NCBI GenBank assembly: GCA_021292165.1
Contig: CM037876.1
Span: 209,246,825-209,310,824 of the forward strand
Direction: 5' to 3'
From: Shinisaurus crocodilurus
Taxonomy: Eukaryota; Chordata; Lepidosauria; Squamata; Shinisauridae
DNA length: 64,000 nucleotides
The position numbers were made by a program, and so were the translations under genes. Under the pieces are notes generated by a model. It worked only from the letters and a program-made list of their open reading frames with translations, did not search any database and was not told the DNA's origin. Position 1 is the stretch's first letter. Every line of letters begins with the position of its first letter. Below, in pieces: positions 18,866 through 32,698 of this stretch.

Positions 18866-19690
18866 AGCCAGGTTCGCATGTCACTTTAAGCCCACAAGCC
18901 TCTGTGGATTTAAAGTTGCCCCAAGCCATCGTCAGGCACAGCAGGGGGCCAGAGGCACCGCCCCTCCCCTCTTCCGCAGTCTTCCCAAGGGACACCGCAG
19001 GAGCACTGAGGGGAGAGGAGTGGGGATGACAGCTGCCCAAAAGTGCCCAGAGGCTCCTTGCCCTTGCTCGGTGAGGAAACATAGCACCACAGGGCTCACC
19101 CCTGGCCCTTTTGTGGTGCAGCTACCATTTGGTTGAGCAGCACCTGCACCATGAAAGATTAGCAGGGGGGTGAGCCGGGCAGCGGCCCTTGGGATTGGCC
19201 ACGCACTGTCAGCACACAGCCAATCCCAAGTGCTGCTGCCGCACTCCCCAGGAAGGGTGGGATCCAACCCACCCTTCCTGAGGAGTGCCGCGACAGCAGC
19301 AAGGGGGATTGGCTGTGCAGCATGAGGTCAACCCTCCTCACCACCGCAACAAGAATCAGTCCCCCCACCCTCCAGGACTTGCTAGTCCTGGAGGCTGCAG
19401 GGACTGATCCCCCCACTCAGCGGAGTGCACGCATGCTGCACTGAGAGGGGGAATCACTGCCCCCACTCCCCCATTTGCCAGGTCAGAGTTAACCCGGCAA
19501 ATGGTTTGTTGGGTTAAACAACCCTGGGTTGTTTAACCCATAAATAACCTAGAGTTCCTGGGTTCAGATGTCATGAAACAACCCAGGAATGGGGTGTTTC
19601 TGGGTTGTTAATTGAAAATGGAAGTGTTGAGTGGTACACTTGCTCCCATACCCCCCTGCCAGTTCCTGGGTTAAACAACCCAGGAATTGG
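18866..19690. repeat. GC-rich palindrome-containing MITE-like block
   Basis: The block starts near GGTTCGCATGTCACTTTAA. It contains internal inverted repeats, for example GGGATTGGC/GCCAATCCC (19190-19228) and AGGAAGGGTGGG/CCCACCCTTCCT (19250-19282). It ends in a run of AACCCAGG/CCTGGGTT palindromes (19490-19690) shared with blocks at 24436, 26470 and 55135. Boundaries are uncertain. Confidence 0.45.
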
Positions 19691-21439
19691 AGCATTATGT
19701 ACAAACCAAATCATTAGCTTTACATGTGGAAGAGACCTACCGTGTGCAGGGGAGAAGGGCAAAGGTGGAGAAAGAGGATGAAGCGCCTAACATGTGATAG
19801 GCCATGACTTAACCTTTCCACCTCAGGTTTCAAAAAAGTTAAGGCTGGTCTTGACCAGCATTCACTTCTCTTGCTTCCACATTAAGAGAGTTCCATGGTT
19901 GTGGAGCAACCACCAATAATGGATTTTTGTAGGCCTCTACTATTTGTACTTAGTATGTGGGGGTGGGGAAGGAAGGGGAAAGCATTCATGGCATGCTTTT
20001 AAGATTCCCGAAAAGGAAATCTCTAGGGGGGAAATGCACAAATTATCGTCATATTATTGCAGAAGGTTAACACTAGACCAAGGCAGGGGGGCATGGCTCA
20101 CCCAGCTGCCTGTTTTACTGGAAAAGCTGTGTGAGAGCACTTTGTCTCCTGGTCTAATTAAGTAATTCACAAAACTAGGCTTAGAAGGGTTGGTAAATTG
20201 CTCATGTCTCCTTAGCAACTTCCTGTATCTTCCACTTTGAGAACTGTGACATTAGGCCACATAAAGCAGAGTACAAAGCTTTTATAGTAATGATAAACAT
20301 CAAAGGAAATACATGTGATTTTAATTCCTTGGGGGTTTTTTCCCCTTCATTTCCATGAATATAAAGAGAATACAGGAGAGATTTTTTTATGGGAGAGGAA
20401 CTTTAACATTTAAAATGTTAAATAAATGTTCAGAGTACAACAACTTGATACACAGCTATTCAAGTACAGAGCAGTAATCTTAAATATCAGAAAGCTGTAC
20501 TGCCACTTTTAGACTATTGGTTCACTTACCATTACTGAGGAAATATCTGAAAAGAACATTTAGTATCTGTGGCAATTAGCATGCTTAAGAATTGACAGAT
20601 AAATGCTGCTCATATACCTAATGGAGTTTAAGAATTATATCCTGGTTTCACAGGGCGTATTATACTAGCCTCTACCTGCTTTCAAAAGGCGATATGTAAT
20701 TGACTTTGTATAATTCTCATCACATTAACATCAGTTATTTTTCCTATTGGATCTGGGAATATCAGGAGGGCTCTACCCATGAGGAATCCTTTATTCACAA
20801 GTAACCCAGTTGCTGTGGCTCTTGAGGCACATGTTTTGCCTCTAAATGGCGGTCTGTTCCTCCACCTTCTGGGCACAGAGTGTTCTAGGGCTGGGTAGAT
20901 GCTTGGCCGCCTCCTCTGAACCCACAGAGGCAAGGTATGGTCCTCAAGGGTCTTGCCTGGGGGTTCCTCAGGGTCCACTATTGAAGGACCCAGTGTAGCT
21001 TCCCCCTGATGCCAGAGGTGCCTGAGATGTCACTGGGTCAGGTGTCCTACAAGGTCTTTAGGCTCTGCAATGTCGTCTGAAGAGTCATACTGGGCTGGGC
21101 CAGGCATGACAGAGGGGATGCAATTGTTTTTAGAGCGTTTGTTTTTTTTTAAAGAGCCTACATCATCCTATTTATTTTAATTTAAAAGGCATTCCTGTGT
21201 GTGCAGCAAACGCATGAGAAACCTGAGAGAAATCAGAAGTTATGCTGAACTCAGTGAATCCTCATTTTACCAACAAAACAAAAAGCCAAAATTCAAGATT
21301 ATGAAACAGGGTAAAACTGATGAGGATTATATTTCTTGCTAACGGTTTGACATTATAAGGCAGCTTTTTGTATCCATTCGTTTTCTACATGCAAATCATA
21401 GGTCGGATGGTTTGAAGACTCTTAAGCTGTGCATACACT
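19691..21439. other. No gene assigned
   Basis: Mostly AT-rich DNA. The stretch 20760-21120 is more GC-rich, but its frames contain no domain I recognise. Confidence 0.4.
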
Positions 21440-21790
21440 AAGGCCTGGTTCACATGATCACAGGTTCGTTAACAAGCCATGATAGCTTGTTAACCACCCT
21501 GCATATGCCAGCTGTGTGCTGGCTGATTTGCATAATTACTCTCACCAGGCATGGCTTCTCGTGTTGTCAGAACCCAGTGAGGGTGGCTTATTGGGGCAGT
21601 TAACAAACCACCCAGAACCCATGGCCTGTTGTAGAGTGGTGGGGTGGTTTGTTACCCACCCCAACAAGCCATCCTCACCAAGTTCAGACATGAGAAGCCA
21701 TGGGGGGTTGTATTGGCAACCTGGCACCCGTGAGCACCGCAACCCACTGTGGCTAATAAGCTACAGTGACCTTGAGAACCAGATCTTTGT
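21440..21790. repeat. Palindromic MITE-like repeat
   Basis: Starts GGCCTGGTTCACATGATCAC. It contains GTTAACAAGCCATGATAGCT followed by its near inverse, and several CAACCCA/TGGGTT inversions. Confidence 0.45.
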
Positions 21791-22229
21791 GTTCATCACA
21801 CTTCCACACTGGCTGAAGCAAGAGGAACAGGAGATGCTGTTTCAATAGGAATGGTGTGGCGCATGATAACCCCAAATGAACAATGCTCCTGATGGTTCCC
21901 AACTGTGCTGTCACTGTACAGTACTAGACATGGTCAATAATGCACATGGTGTGAACTGCACAAATCACTCAGACTGGATGTGTGCCAGGCTGTACAAATC
22001 TGCAATTCTCTTTAGATCAGCTACTGTATGGATGGACAATGTGCTGCCACAGACAGATTGCTTGCTGTTCCCATAATACATATCAAATAATAAACATGTA
22101 GCAATATTTGTACAGTTCTGCATATCTAATATCATTAATGACTTGCTATGATCACTGCTTTTTCTTTGCTGCAATGGAGATGTATATTTTTGTTGTTTTA
22201 TTCCATTTAATTCTTCCTGAGTTTGTCCA

Positions 22230-22450
22230 CAACTCAAAGTGCTGGTGCAACCTTTAAAACTCTAAACAGCTTGGGGCCAGGTTACCCAAAGGATCACCTC
22301 CTCCCGTATATTTCTAGCCTGATTTTGAGGTTATCGTTGGAGGCCTTTCTCCAAATGCCACTGCTAAGTGAGATCTGGTTGGTGACTCCTTTTTTATTCT
22401 CCCAAACTTTGTAGGAGCACTTTTGGGATTTCTTTAATAGATTCTGTGGT
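22230..22450 (+). repeat. L2-like LINE fragment
   Basis: AACAGCTTGGGGCCAGGTTA and ATCACCTCCTCCCGTATAT resemble the 3' coding/UTR region of L2-type LINEs. It is decayed. Confidence 0.5.
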
Positions 22451-22692
22451 TTTGGCTTTTTAAACTTTTAAGACCTGTCTGTGTTCAATTTTATTATTTA
22501 ATATTTTATGTGTTTTATACTGCAATTATATTTTTATTGTTACATTGTATTTTTTAAAAAAATATGTATACTGTCCAGAGAATTTTGGTTATGAGGTGGC
22601 ATAGAAATACTGAAAATAAATAATAAATGTGTTTGTCCAGAATTAATTGTCTGAGCTCCACATTTGTGTAAGCTCTGGGCAAGAGAGCTGAA

Positions 22693-22857
22693 GTGTATGT
22701 GTGTATGTGGGGGGGGGGTACCTTCCATACACACACATACAACACAAGACACATACCACCCCTAACACACACATACATAACAAACAGGAAACTTACACTT
22801 TTCACACACAAAGAACAATGCCCAGACAAACACTTTCAATCTCTGTATGTATGTCTC

Positions 22858-22888
<31 letters not shown>

Positions 22889-22889
22889 G
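22693..22889. repeat. (TG)n and (CA)n microsatellites with intervening CA-rich DNA
   Basis: GTGTATGTGTGTATG precedes a poly-G run, CA-rich DNA follows, and a pure (CA)n run of about 12 units lies at 22864-22888. Confidence 0.8.
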
Positions 22890-23094
22890 TTTGATTCCTA
22901 CAAATATTTGCTAGAGACCCAACAAAAATAATGATAAAGCTGTGGAACTGATACAAAATGCCTAGGAATAACAGCCAAGGTTAATCTTGAGTTACACAGT
23001 GATGAAACTACCCAACATTAGCAGGCATCTAGCAAAAGTTTATAGAATCTTTTGCATCCAGCAAAAGTTTATAGAATCTTTTACTTGGTCCTTT

Positions 23095-23270
23095 GTCTGC
23101 TGAGATACAGTTAGTGAGGATGCATGAGCAGCCTTTTCTGTTGTGGCGCCTAATATGTAAAAATCCCTGCCCCAAGTACCGGTAGTTTGTCTCCAAGTTT
23201 GCCAGTGTTCTATTGCCACCTGAAGACATTTATTTTCCAATGAGCCTTTGATCTTTTTGCTACATTGATC
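23095..23270 (+). repeat. L2-like LINE 3' fragment
   Basis: GCAGCCTTTTCTGTTGTGGC and GAAGACATTTATTTTCCAA match the usual wording of L2-type 3' regions. Confidence 0.5.
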
Positions 23271-23659
23271 TGCTGTATTGAGCCCTGGCGGCACATTTTT
23301 ATTAGCAGAGATACTGATGTCATCTGCCGCGCCACCACCACCACCGCTTCAGACTTCCCTATTTCCCTGCAATCCTGACAGCTGGAGGGGTGGGCGGGGT
23401 GGGGTGGGATGAATTTCCCCCAAACAATATATTGTTCCCTGTTGTAATGCAAAGTATTTGGGGGGCGGCTTGATCTTGAATGGGCAAATAAGAACCATTA
23501 GCTTTACAAAAGACCAGCTGCTGGGGATGAAAACTGCAGAGCTGGTTTGTTGATATGGATCAACACAGCTGCCTGAATTTTTGGACTCCCCTTGATGGCA
23601 TGGCTATGGGGACAGTCATGATGAGCACCTGCACCTCAAAATTTACCACTATACCTCTG

Positions 23660-23840
23660 GTTCTGGCTCTTTTTGGTTTGTTCATTTAAATATTTTATTA
23701 TTGCTGTTTTCTGTATTCTAGGTATTGTTTATTTGATGTTGTTTATTGTTGGCTTATTGATGGTTTTGATGGTTTGTTTTGTTAGCTGCTTTGGTTATCT
23801 ACATTATGGAGGGGAAGTGGGATATACATTTCCTTATAGA
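23660..23840 (+). repeat. LINE 3'-tail-like, T-rich fragment
   Basis: A TTTTATTATT-rich run leads to GCTGCTTTGGTTATC and GGAGGGGAAGTGGGATATA, similar to the tail shared by local LINEs and SINEs. Confidence 0.4.
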
Positions 23841-24435
23841 TTCGGATACCTTGAACCTACAATTGGTCCATACAGTTTTTACATATTACTTCCGAGTCAA
23901 TCCCTCTATCCACTCACCTGAACATCCAGTTTCAAATATATTAGCCAGGAACCACATCATGAGAAATAGACCAACTCTAAGTGGAGAGGTGTGTGCGCAG
24001 TGACGAATCGTCTGCCACTTTCAAAGTCCTGGTGTCTTGCACCATTTTTTTTGCTCTGGAGGTTTTAAAAAAATATTTCTCCTTGCATTGGTTTCTGTAG
24101 GACGGAAAATACCTATGCCAGCTCCAGGTGAAGGGCCCAATCCTGGGGCCTTGGATTTCACTCTGACCCATCCACAGAACACATTTCCCAGCAGAGGGAC
24201 ACTTCTACCACACTGATATTTTATGTTGGCTTTTTAAAAGTACTAGCTATTCTGTTTCTAAGCGACTGGCCAAGCTCAAATCTTTTCCACCCATGGCCTG
24301 CTGCCAAGTTCCTTTACCACAAAGACCACTCCTTCACACTGTGTTGGTAACTGGGCTCCAGGCCAATTTGGGTCAGGGGCCTCCGTTTGCCAATTCCTAC
24401 TAGATACCAGACTCCACAGCTTGCCACATATTGAC
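23841..24435. other. No gene seen
   Basis: No recognisable coding or repeat sequence. Confidence 0.4.
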
Positions 24436-24738
24436 TGGGTTCAGACATGATAACCCACACTCAAGGGTTGAGTATGGGTTGAGTGTGGGTTGTCATTGAA
24501 CCACGGGTTGCTGTTGAAACATGGGTTATCATGTTGTCTGAACCCAGCCGAGATAACAAACCATGGTGAACAACCCACAGTTCAAACCCAACAACAAGCC
24601 ATGGGTTCTATTCATGGGTTGTTCGTGGTTAGCAAGGCATGGTTTTTTATCTCTGCTGGGTTCAGACAACACGATAACCCACGTTTCAAAAACAACCCAT
24701 GGTTGAGTGTGGGTTATCGTGCTGTCTGAACCCAGTCA
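24436..24738. mobile_element. Multi-palindromic MITE, ~300 bp
   Basis: Inverted termini GACTGGGTTCAGACA and TGTCTGAACCCAGTC are exact complements. The interior holds many repeats of GGGTTGAGTGTGGGTT and its complement, and an internal copy of the terminus at 24530-24550 and 24657-24670. No coding frame. Confidence 0.7.
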
Positions 24739-26469
24739 CTATCTACATGAAGTAACCATAGGCATAGTCACTTTATTTGTATATGCAACACTCAAAACAG
24801 ATCGCAATGAAGTATAAAAATAAATAAATAAATGTATCAGCAACACACTTACCCATAGCATCTCCCTATAAAAGACAAAAACAATTTAATAATAGATACT
24901 TAGTTGTTGTTTTTAAAACACCTCAGTATAAAAACAATGCATTCATAATTCCTTACTAAGAGGGAAGCACTACCACCAAACATATGCATTGGGAGGTATC
25001 TCTGCATTGTTTGTTACATCCCAGATCGTACTGAAGACAGCACGGTAGGACTGAATTTCCATTGTGTTGTAGGGAGGTCTATTTATTTTAAAAAATACTT
25101 AACTTCCACACAATTTTCATTGTCTGGACTCAGTGCAAACATTGTGCACTTTGTTCCCTGCTAGCTTAGCACTTAAACTCGAACGCTAAGATGTTTACTT
25201 GCAACTTGCAAGGAGATTCCATTCTGGAAAGTGCTCTGGCTTGCTGCTTGAATGGCATTTACCGGGTACCCACAAACGAATCTACTTGCTAGTAAGCATC
25301 CTAGCTTGCCACTGAAAACAGAAGGCTAGGAACATACCCACAAATATATCTGTACTGCCTTTTGCAACATGTGATCAGCAAACATATAAGGAGCAGCACG
25401 AGAATAGCCCAGAACAACTTGGTGCAACTGAAAAAAGAAAACGTGTTCAAGAGAGATTGGTGCTGTAAACATGGTCTTGCTCTCTCTGGAAAACAACTAC
25501 GGTACTTACTACCTTTCAGTTCATCCTGATGAAGAGTTTTTGTGTAATTCAAAAGGTTTTTAGCACTAAAAGTTATCCCACTAAAATCTAATTGCCTATT
25601 TTATGTCTTTGGTTTAGTAAACATTTTTGTGGTTATTTTGTCCAATGTACAGACATACATAGTGGCTGCCATTCTAAAGCAACTACAGAGAAATCCCATA
25701 GACTACAGTGGAACTGCTGTCCAGAATCAGTATTCTGTGAACTGCAGCCTTAGATTTGTTTCAGGCTGTACAGCAATATGTCAAATACTGTATGTCAAGG
25801 AACAAAATGATCTCATTAACAAAATATGAACAAACACAGGGGAGTGGATTTTTCAAGGTTTAGATAATTGAATACATAATTGCCAAATGTCAAGGCTTTG
25901 GGAAGCACTAATAAAATGAGAACCTACAAAGCTAGACAACAAAATTAATAATTGATTTCAGTGGTTAGCATGGGTTAATTAGGTCCAGCACCCACAGACA
26001 GACTGCTTTCCATACTCTTATTGCCAGTGGCACAAAGTTCATACGCTGCATAGATTAAATATTCGAACAAACTTCACAGTTACAGCTGACCTGTCAAAGA
26101 AATTACTTTCTCAGAATCCAAAGAACCATACAATGAGTTTTGTGCTACAAAGAGAATTTATTTAGATGTGTGTTTCTTGAACAGCACCCCCACCCCCACT
26201 TGTTGCCTGGCAAACCACTTTCGAACTGAGAGAAGTTCAAAAGCATTTTGTTATATGGCATGGCATGAGGGTCTGCTGTCCAAAAAAGAGAAAGAACTTT
26301 TAAGTATTGTCCTGGGCATCCTTAAAATAGCTCTTTGGATGCTGGCTGTGTAGTTTATGTGCTTTTGATTAGGGTCCTAACAACTTAAAGATTTGAATTC
26401 TTTTCTGTTATTATCTAGCTTGAAGTTTTATCTGACTTAAGAGACCTGAAAAACGAGAAGCTTGTGCAT
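24739..26469. other. No gene seen
   Basis: AT-rich, unassigned. Short open frames (for example 25301-25552 minus) contain no recognised domain. Confidence 0.45.
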
Positions 26470-26752
26470 AGGCCCAGTTCACAAGTCACAATAACCCAGC
26501 ATTTTTAAAAAATCTGGTTATTATGAACAAACCCTGGGTTCCAACTCTGGCTTGTCTGGGGAGAGACAAGCCAGAATTCCTGGTTTACACATATTGACAA
26601 GCAAGTCAGGGATGAAGCGTTCCTGGGTTGTTAAGCCAGTTCCACTTGCATAGGGAATGATCGAGCCATGTAAACTAGCACACTTGCTCATTCAAAACAA
26701 ACTAAGATTTAAAAAACCCGGGTTATCATTAAATGTGAACATGGCCATACTC
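26470..26752. repeat. MITE-like repeat with AACCCAGG/CCTGGGTT inversions
   Basis: Starts GGCCCAGTTCACAAGTCACA and ends near TTAAATGTGAACATGGCC, an imperfect inverted terminus. It is related to the blocks at 19490 and 55135. Confidence 0.55.
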
Positions 26753-27966
26753 TCCTATGGTAGTTGTGGGTGTGAAATTTAACATATTTCTCCCTTTTTT
26801 GTTCTTTTAGGTACCTTTCTTAAGACTGTTGTCTGCCCCACTCCCTTCCTATGTTTTTTATAGGTAGATTTCTTTTGTATGATAATTGAAATTCTTTAGC
26901 GTGCAGGTAAGTTGAAGCAAAAAATGAGCTAAGAGTAACATATATAGCTATTTTGCAAATTATCTAACAGATAATTGGCCCAAAGCAATCAGTCTATACA
27001 CATAAAGGTCAAACCCAACACTCCATCACACTTTAGTGTGACCAAGAAACAGAATCTAGCATGGATACACATGGGTAGGAGCAAGTTTCATTCTCACAGT
27101 CACCAGGGCTAGAGAGCAGGTGCCCCCACCTCAGTGCACTCCTTTACTTTCTCCAATATAAGTGAATGGCTGCCATTCCTTCTTGCAGGGAAAGTAATGC
27201 ACTACACTCGCAGATCGTATTGCGGTGGAGGCAAAACCTACCCACCTACCCTAATAGTGCATAGCCTAGCCACCACTAATGGAATACAATGGATATGCAA
27301 TATTTACACCCTTCCTACACACACCATCACAATAGTTTGGAGGCCTTCCTCACCCTTGCTTTCTTTGGCAGTATTGGCCTTCCATTGTAGTGGATGGAGC
27401 AAGAGGCAGAATAGATTTGTTTCTCTGCTTGAGGAGTGGGGGAAGTGAGTGGTTAGAAGAAGTCGGGAAGGGAAAAGAAGATGGTGAGTGGAGGGGAGAA
27501 AACAGGTATTCTCCACCCATCCATTCCTACCTATCAGACTTGATGGGGCTATAGCTAGTAAACAATAGATTTTTTTTAAAAACAAAAACAAATATGAGCC
27601 GGTTAAAACATATAACTTTGGTGGTCACTTGTTGTGAATCACCAAAAGGACACAAGAGGATGGTGGTTTGCATATGCTAATCCATATGGATAGAAGCACA
27701 TTTAGAAATAATTATTATAATTTAAATTGAAATACAGTTCATCTCACCATAGTGTGGAAGACTAGGTAACCTGTGTGCCTGCCTGTTCAGTCTGCTGTTT
27801 AGGTGTTAATGATCGATGGGCAACAGTTCTTATGGTTCTTTATCTTTAAACTGGAACTGGACAGGACAGCCCTTCAAATAGAGCCCTTCTGGCAGCCCTT
27901 CAAATACAAGGCTGTCCTCTGTAAATAGAACACACAGCCAGGCTACCTTGGACACTTATGTTCCTA
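26753..27966. other. No gene seen
   Basis: Unassigned DNA; open frames near 27134-27591 lack recognisable domains. Confidence 0.4.
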
Positions 27967-27971
27967 TGGCA

Positions 27972-28019
<48 letters not shown>
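27967..28019. repeat. (CT)n microsatellite
   Basis: About 26 uninterrupted CT units. The 200 bp that follow (28020-28216) are A-rich and not assigned. Confidence 0.9.
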
Positions 28020-28022
<3 letters not shown>

Positions 28023-28398
28023 TTTTTATTTGTAACACAACAGTAACAACAAAAAAGCACCAAAAAGGGGGAGATTCATATCACAAAACATATCGATATA
28101 TAGTAACCATTAACATCTCCCTTGATATAGGGAAAAGGGAAAAAAAGAAGGGAAAAAACACAAGAAGGGCGGAAATTATTTGGCATCACTTTCAGGCCTG
28201 ATGGCATCATCATCATCTATTCCATTTCTTTATTAATTAAATTTTTAATTTTTCACATCTTACAACTACTAATGAATACAACAACAAAAAAATACAACAT
28301 AAACATTGTGCACCCCCCCACCTCTTGGGACCAAGTTATATTTCTCACCCCATATTTTGTGTGTGTGTGTGTGTGTGTGTATGTATATATACAAGATA

Positions 28399-31300
28399 TT
28401 ATTCTATATTCCAAAAATATAACAAATCTTGACAAGGTTTGTTCCCCCTCCCCTTTACCAACACATACCGGTAATCCAAAAATTTGCCCCAAATGTTCAC
28501 AAAGGTGTCTTTCTCCAATTGTCCTTTTTGACACTTAATATTACAAGTTAATTTATCATTTAACGCGATATCCCAAACCTCTGTATACCATTCATTAATT
28601 GAAAACACATGTTGAACCTTCCAATTCCTAGCTATCATTAATTTTGCTGCTGTTAACAAATTCACAATCAATTCTTTTGTATTTTTTAAACAAACTAACT
28701 TTTCTGTAATTGTTAACAATGCTAATTTTGGGTAGACTTCTAATTCCATTCCAATTATTTCTGATATTTCTGCAAATACTTTCTGCCAAAATTCCAGAAC
28801 ATTTTTACAGCTCCACCACATGTGGGCATACGTACCTTTTACATTACATCCTCTCCAACACAATGCGGAGCAATTTTTATCTATCCAATTTAATCTTACT
28901 GGAGTTAAATACCATCTCCATACCACTTTATAAAAGTTCTCTTTTATCCTAGTTGACATAACTCTTACGTCTATCCCAAATATTTTTCCAACTTTGTTTC
29001 AATATTTCCTCATCAAATTCATTATCCCATAACACTTTAAGAGAATCTTTATGCTCTTCTTCATTTTGTAACATCGTATATAAAGCCTTTGTTGTGCCTC
29101 TTGTTGAAACATTACCTTCTATAGCTTCTCTAGTCAAAACTATCTTTTCAAAATTGGTTAGTTCTCTTTCGCTGTCCATTCTTGTCCTCCACTTCTTTAA
29201 CCACAGTTCCAATTGCATTGAATTCAACCATGATATTCTCTCTCTTCCTACTATTTCTATTATATGTTCTCTAGTCTTCAATTTTTCCACCCAATCCATT
29301 AATTTAATCACCCTTTTTCTCCTTAATATAGCTTCTAGATGTCTTACATTTTCTGGAAAGTCCTCCATGGCCACTACCGGAGTTAACGGGGATACCTCTG
29401 GTGTATCCCAGAGGTATCCCCTCTGGTGTAAAAAATTTTCTCGTGCTATTCCAACTCTCTAACATACTCCTCAAAAAGGGATTTTCTAGTCCTTTTATAA
29501 TATTATTTATATTTTTCTTAAATAATATATTCACCATCATGTTTCCTAATTCTTGTGATTCTAATTCCAACCACATTTTGTCTTTCCCTGCTATAATGTC
29601 CAAAATATGTCTTACTTGGTTGGCTAAATAATACCACTTTATATTAGGAAGACCTAAACCACCTATTTTTTGCGCTTTATACCAACTATATTTATTAATC
29701 CTTGATCTTTTCCTTCCATTACAATATTCATTAATAATTGATTGCCAATCTTTAATTTCTTTTTCTGTAATCTTTACTGGTAACATCCTAAACAAAAAGT
29801 TTATTTTAGGCAATATCTTCATTTTTACCAACGCTATTCTGCCAAACCAAGGAAGTCCAATTTTTTTATACTCCTCTATTTTATTTTTAACCTCTATCTT
29901 TAACTTTCTAAAGTTTTGTTCTCCTACTTTATCAATATCTTGTGTAATTTCTATTCCTAAATATTTAATTACATTTGTAATTTTAATGTTATATTTTTTC
30001 TTTAACATTTCACTCTCCTCTTTTTTACTATAATTAAACAGTAAAATCTTGGATTTACCCCAATTCATCTGTAGCCCAGTTATTTCTCCAAATTCTTTCA
30101 AGTGGTTCTCCAACCTATCCATTGTTTCAATTGGATTTTTAATTGTTAATAAAGTATCATCTGCAAATAAATTTATTTTAATTTGATCTCCAACCCCCAT
30201 CCCTACATATTTCTATCTTCTCTTACTACATTTGCTAGTATTTCCATCACTAATGCAAACAAAATAGGGGAAAGGGGACATCCTTGTCTAGTTTCTCGGT
30301 CTAAGGAAATTTGTTCCGTAATACCATCATTTACCACTACATTTGTAATATTATGGGCATATAATTGATTAATTACTCCTTTAAATCTTGCTCCAAACCC
30401 CATATTTTTAATGATCATTTTTAACGTAGGCCATTCCACGCAATCAAAAGCCTTGAAAATATCTAATGCTAATACACCCGCTTTAACATTATTTTTCTTT
30501 ATACTATATATTATATTTAATACTCTTCTAGTTAAGTCGGCCATTTGACGACCTGCAATAAATCCACATTGGTCCATCCCTACATATTTACTCATAAACC
30601 TATTCATTCGTCTCGCTAGTATTGCAGTAAATAATTTTGCATCTTGATTTATTAACGAAATGGGTCTATATGAATCTGGTTCTGTTAAATCCTTTCCTGG
30701 TTTTGGAATTACTATAATCATAGATTGTTTCCATGAGGGGGGAATTTCTCCCCCTTCCATTATATTATTATATAATGACTTCAACCTTGGAATTAACATA
30801 TGTTTAAAAACCTTGTAATATTCCACCCCTAATCCATCTACTCCTGGGGTCTTGCCTTCTTTTAATTTATTTATAGCAAAATCTATCTCCAAATCTGAGA
30901 ATGGTTGCTCCATCGTCTCTCTATCTTCTTCTTGTATTCTTATTTTCATATGTTTTGCAATATATTCTTTAATCCTATCTTCCTCACCTATTCCTGCTTT
31001 ATATAATTCTGAATAAAATTCTTGAAAATTTTTTAATTTTTCCTTCATCAAATTATGCCCTTTCCCTTTTTTATCCTTTATTATTCCAACTATATTTTTC
31101 CCCATTTTTTTTTGTGTGGATCTAGCTAACATTTTAGAATTCTTGTTACTATTTTCAAAGTAAGCTCTTTTCATATAAATCAAATTTCTCTGTGTCCTTT
31201 CAATATCCTTGTTTTCTAACTCTTTCCTCTTAGCTTGTAGTTCTGCATAAATCTGCTTTCCCCTTTCCTTTAAAAATTTAGCTTCTAACTCCTTTATCTC

Positions 31301-32254
31301 CTCTTCAAGCTTTTTATTAAATACCTCCTGTTGTTTCCTTAATATACATGCTTCTCTTATACTAATGCCCCTCATAACAGCTTTCATTGTGTCCCAAACT
31401 ACTGCATCACTACAAACTCCTGTATCATTAATCTCCCAAATCTCTCTTAATTCCTTCTCTATCTTGTCTCTTATATGTTTGTACTGAAAGATATTACCGC
31501 TCAGCCTCCATCTCTTAGCTTCTTTATAATCCTTATTTATCTTAACATCCATATTATGTATTGCATGATCCGACACTTTTATAATACCAATTTCCGTGTT
31601 CATTACTCTTGAAATCAAATTTTTAGAAACAAATATATAATCAATCCTAGAAAAATTCTTTGTAACAGGTGAATAATATGTATAACTTCTTTCATCTCCT
31701 TTTACACCCCTTCCTACATCTACCATTCCCTCTTTGTTAATTACTGTATTTAATACCGTTATATTATTTTTCCTCTCTTCTACCGTGGGATTAGATCTAT
31801 CTATCTTTTTGTCCATCACCATGTTGAAATCACCAGTTATAATAACTAACTCATTTTGTTTTGAACCCATTTCCTTTAATACTTCTTGATAAAATTCTGC
31901 TTGATTTACATTTGGGGCATATACATTAACTAATATATATTCTTCCCCTCCTAATGCCCCATATACCATTATATATCTCCCCCTAGTATCCTTTTTAACT
32001 TTACTCACAATAAAACCACATTTTTTAGAAATAATAATTGCCACACCTCTTGACTTGGTGGAACCATATGCTTTCTCGTATATCATAGACCATCTTAGTT
32101 TAAATTCGTTTACTCCCTCTTTTGATTGATGTGTTTCTTGTAGAAATATTATGTCCGCCTTATCTTTATTTAGAAGTGCTTCAATCCGTCTTCTTTTCAG
32201 AATAGATCCCAGACCTTTGACATTCAACGTTGAAACTCTTAACTTAGGGTCCAT
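28399..32254 (-). pseudogene. L1 ORF2 (endonuclease-reverse transcriptase), broken in at least three places
   Basis: The first 683 codons (32254-30203) hold an APE-type endonuclease (VSTLNVKGLG start, LQETHQ, ITGDFNMVMD, VSDHAIHN) and the first part of RT (IPKPGKDLTEPDSYRPISL, ALDIFKAFDCVEW, RETRQGCPLSP). A stop plus frameshift near 30203 separates this from the catalytic FADDTLL segment (30200-29304). A further shift near 29375 lies beside a small local duplication. Another shift, near 28955, leads into the C-terminal domain with a cysteine cluster (CWRGCNVKGTYAHMWWSC, 28399-28959). The family protein nicks target DNA and reverse-transcribes the element in the nucleus. The copy is non-functional. 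Confidence 0.9.
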
Positions 32255-32698
32255 CTTATTTTATTGTTGCTCAACCACCTTTGGTCCCTGTGCATAAACA
32301 TAAATATCACCACAACCCCCCACCCCCCACCCACACATTTAATTCCATTCCCCCCTCTCTTATCCCAGGGATAATCACCCCGCACACAGCTTCTGGAGCC
32401 TTTGAAGGGGGGGGGGAGGTTGAGCCTTCCGCCTACGAACTCCAATCATTCTTCCTTCCAGTCTCTTTTTACCAAAACAAAACAAAAACAAACAACAACA
32501 ACAACAACAACAACAATAACAAAAAACCACTGTCTCCCCTTTTCTTCAGCCGAGCAGGAAATAAAAAAAAACCAAACAAACAAAGAAAAACAACATAAAA
32601 TAAAATAAATTAAAAAGGAAGAAAAAAATAGTAATTATAGAGAGAGAAAGAGAAAGAGAAAGATTTTATAAAAGAATAAGAGACAAAGGAAAAGAGTT

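Noticed and set aside
22554..22931. Open frames on both strands near the CA repeats
   Set aside because: Low-complexity HTHTHT-type peptides from microsatellites.
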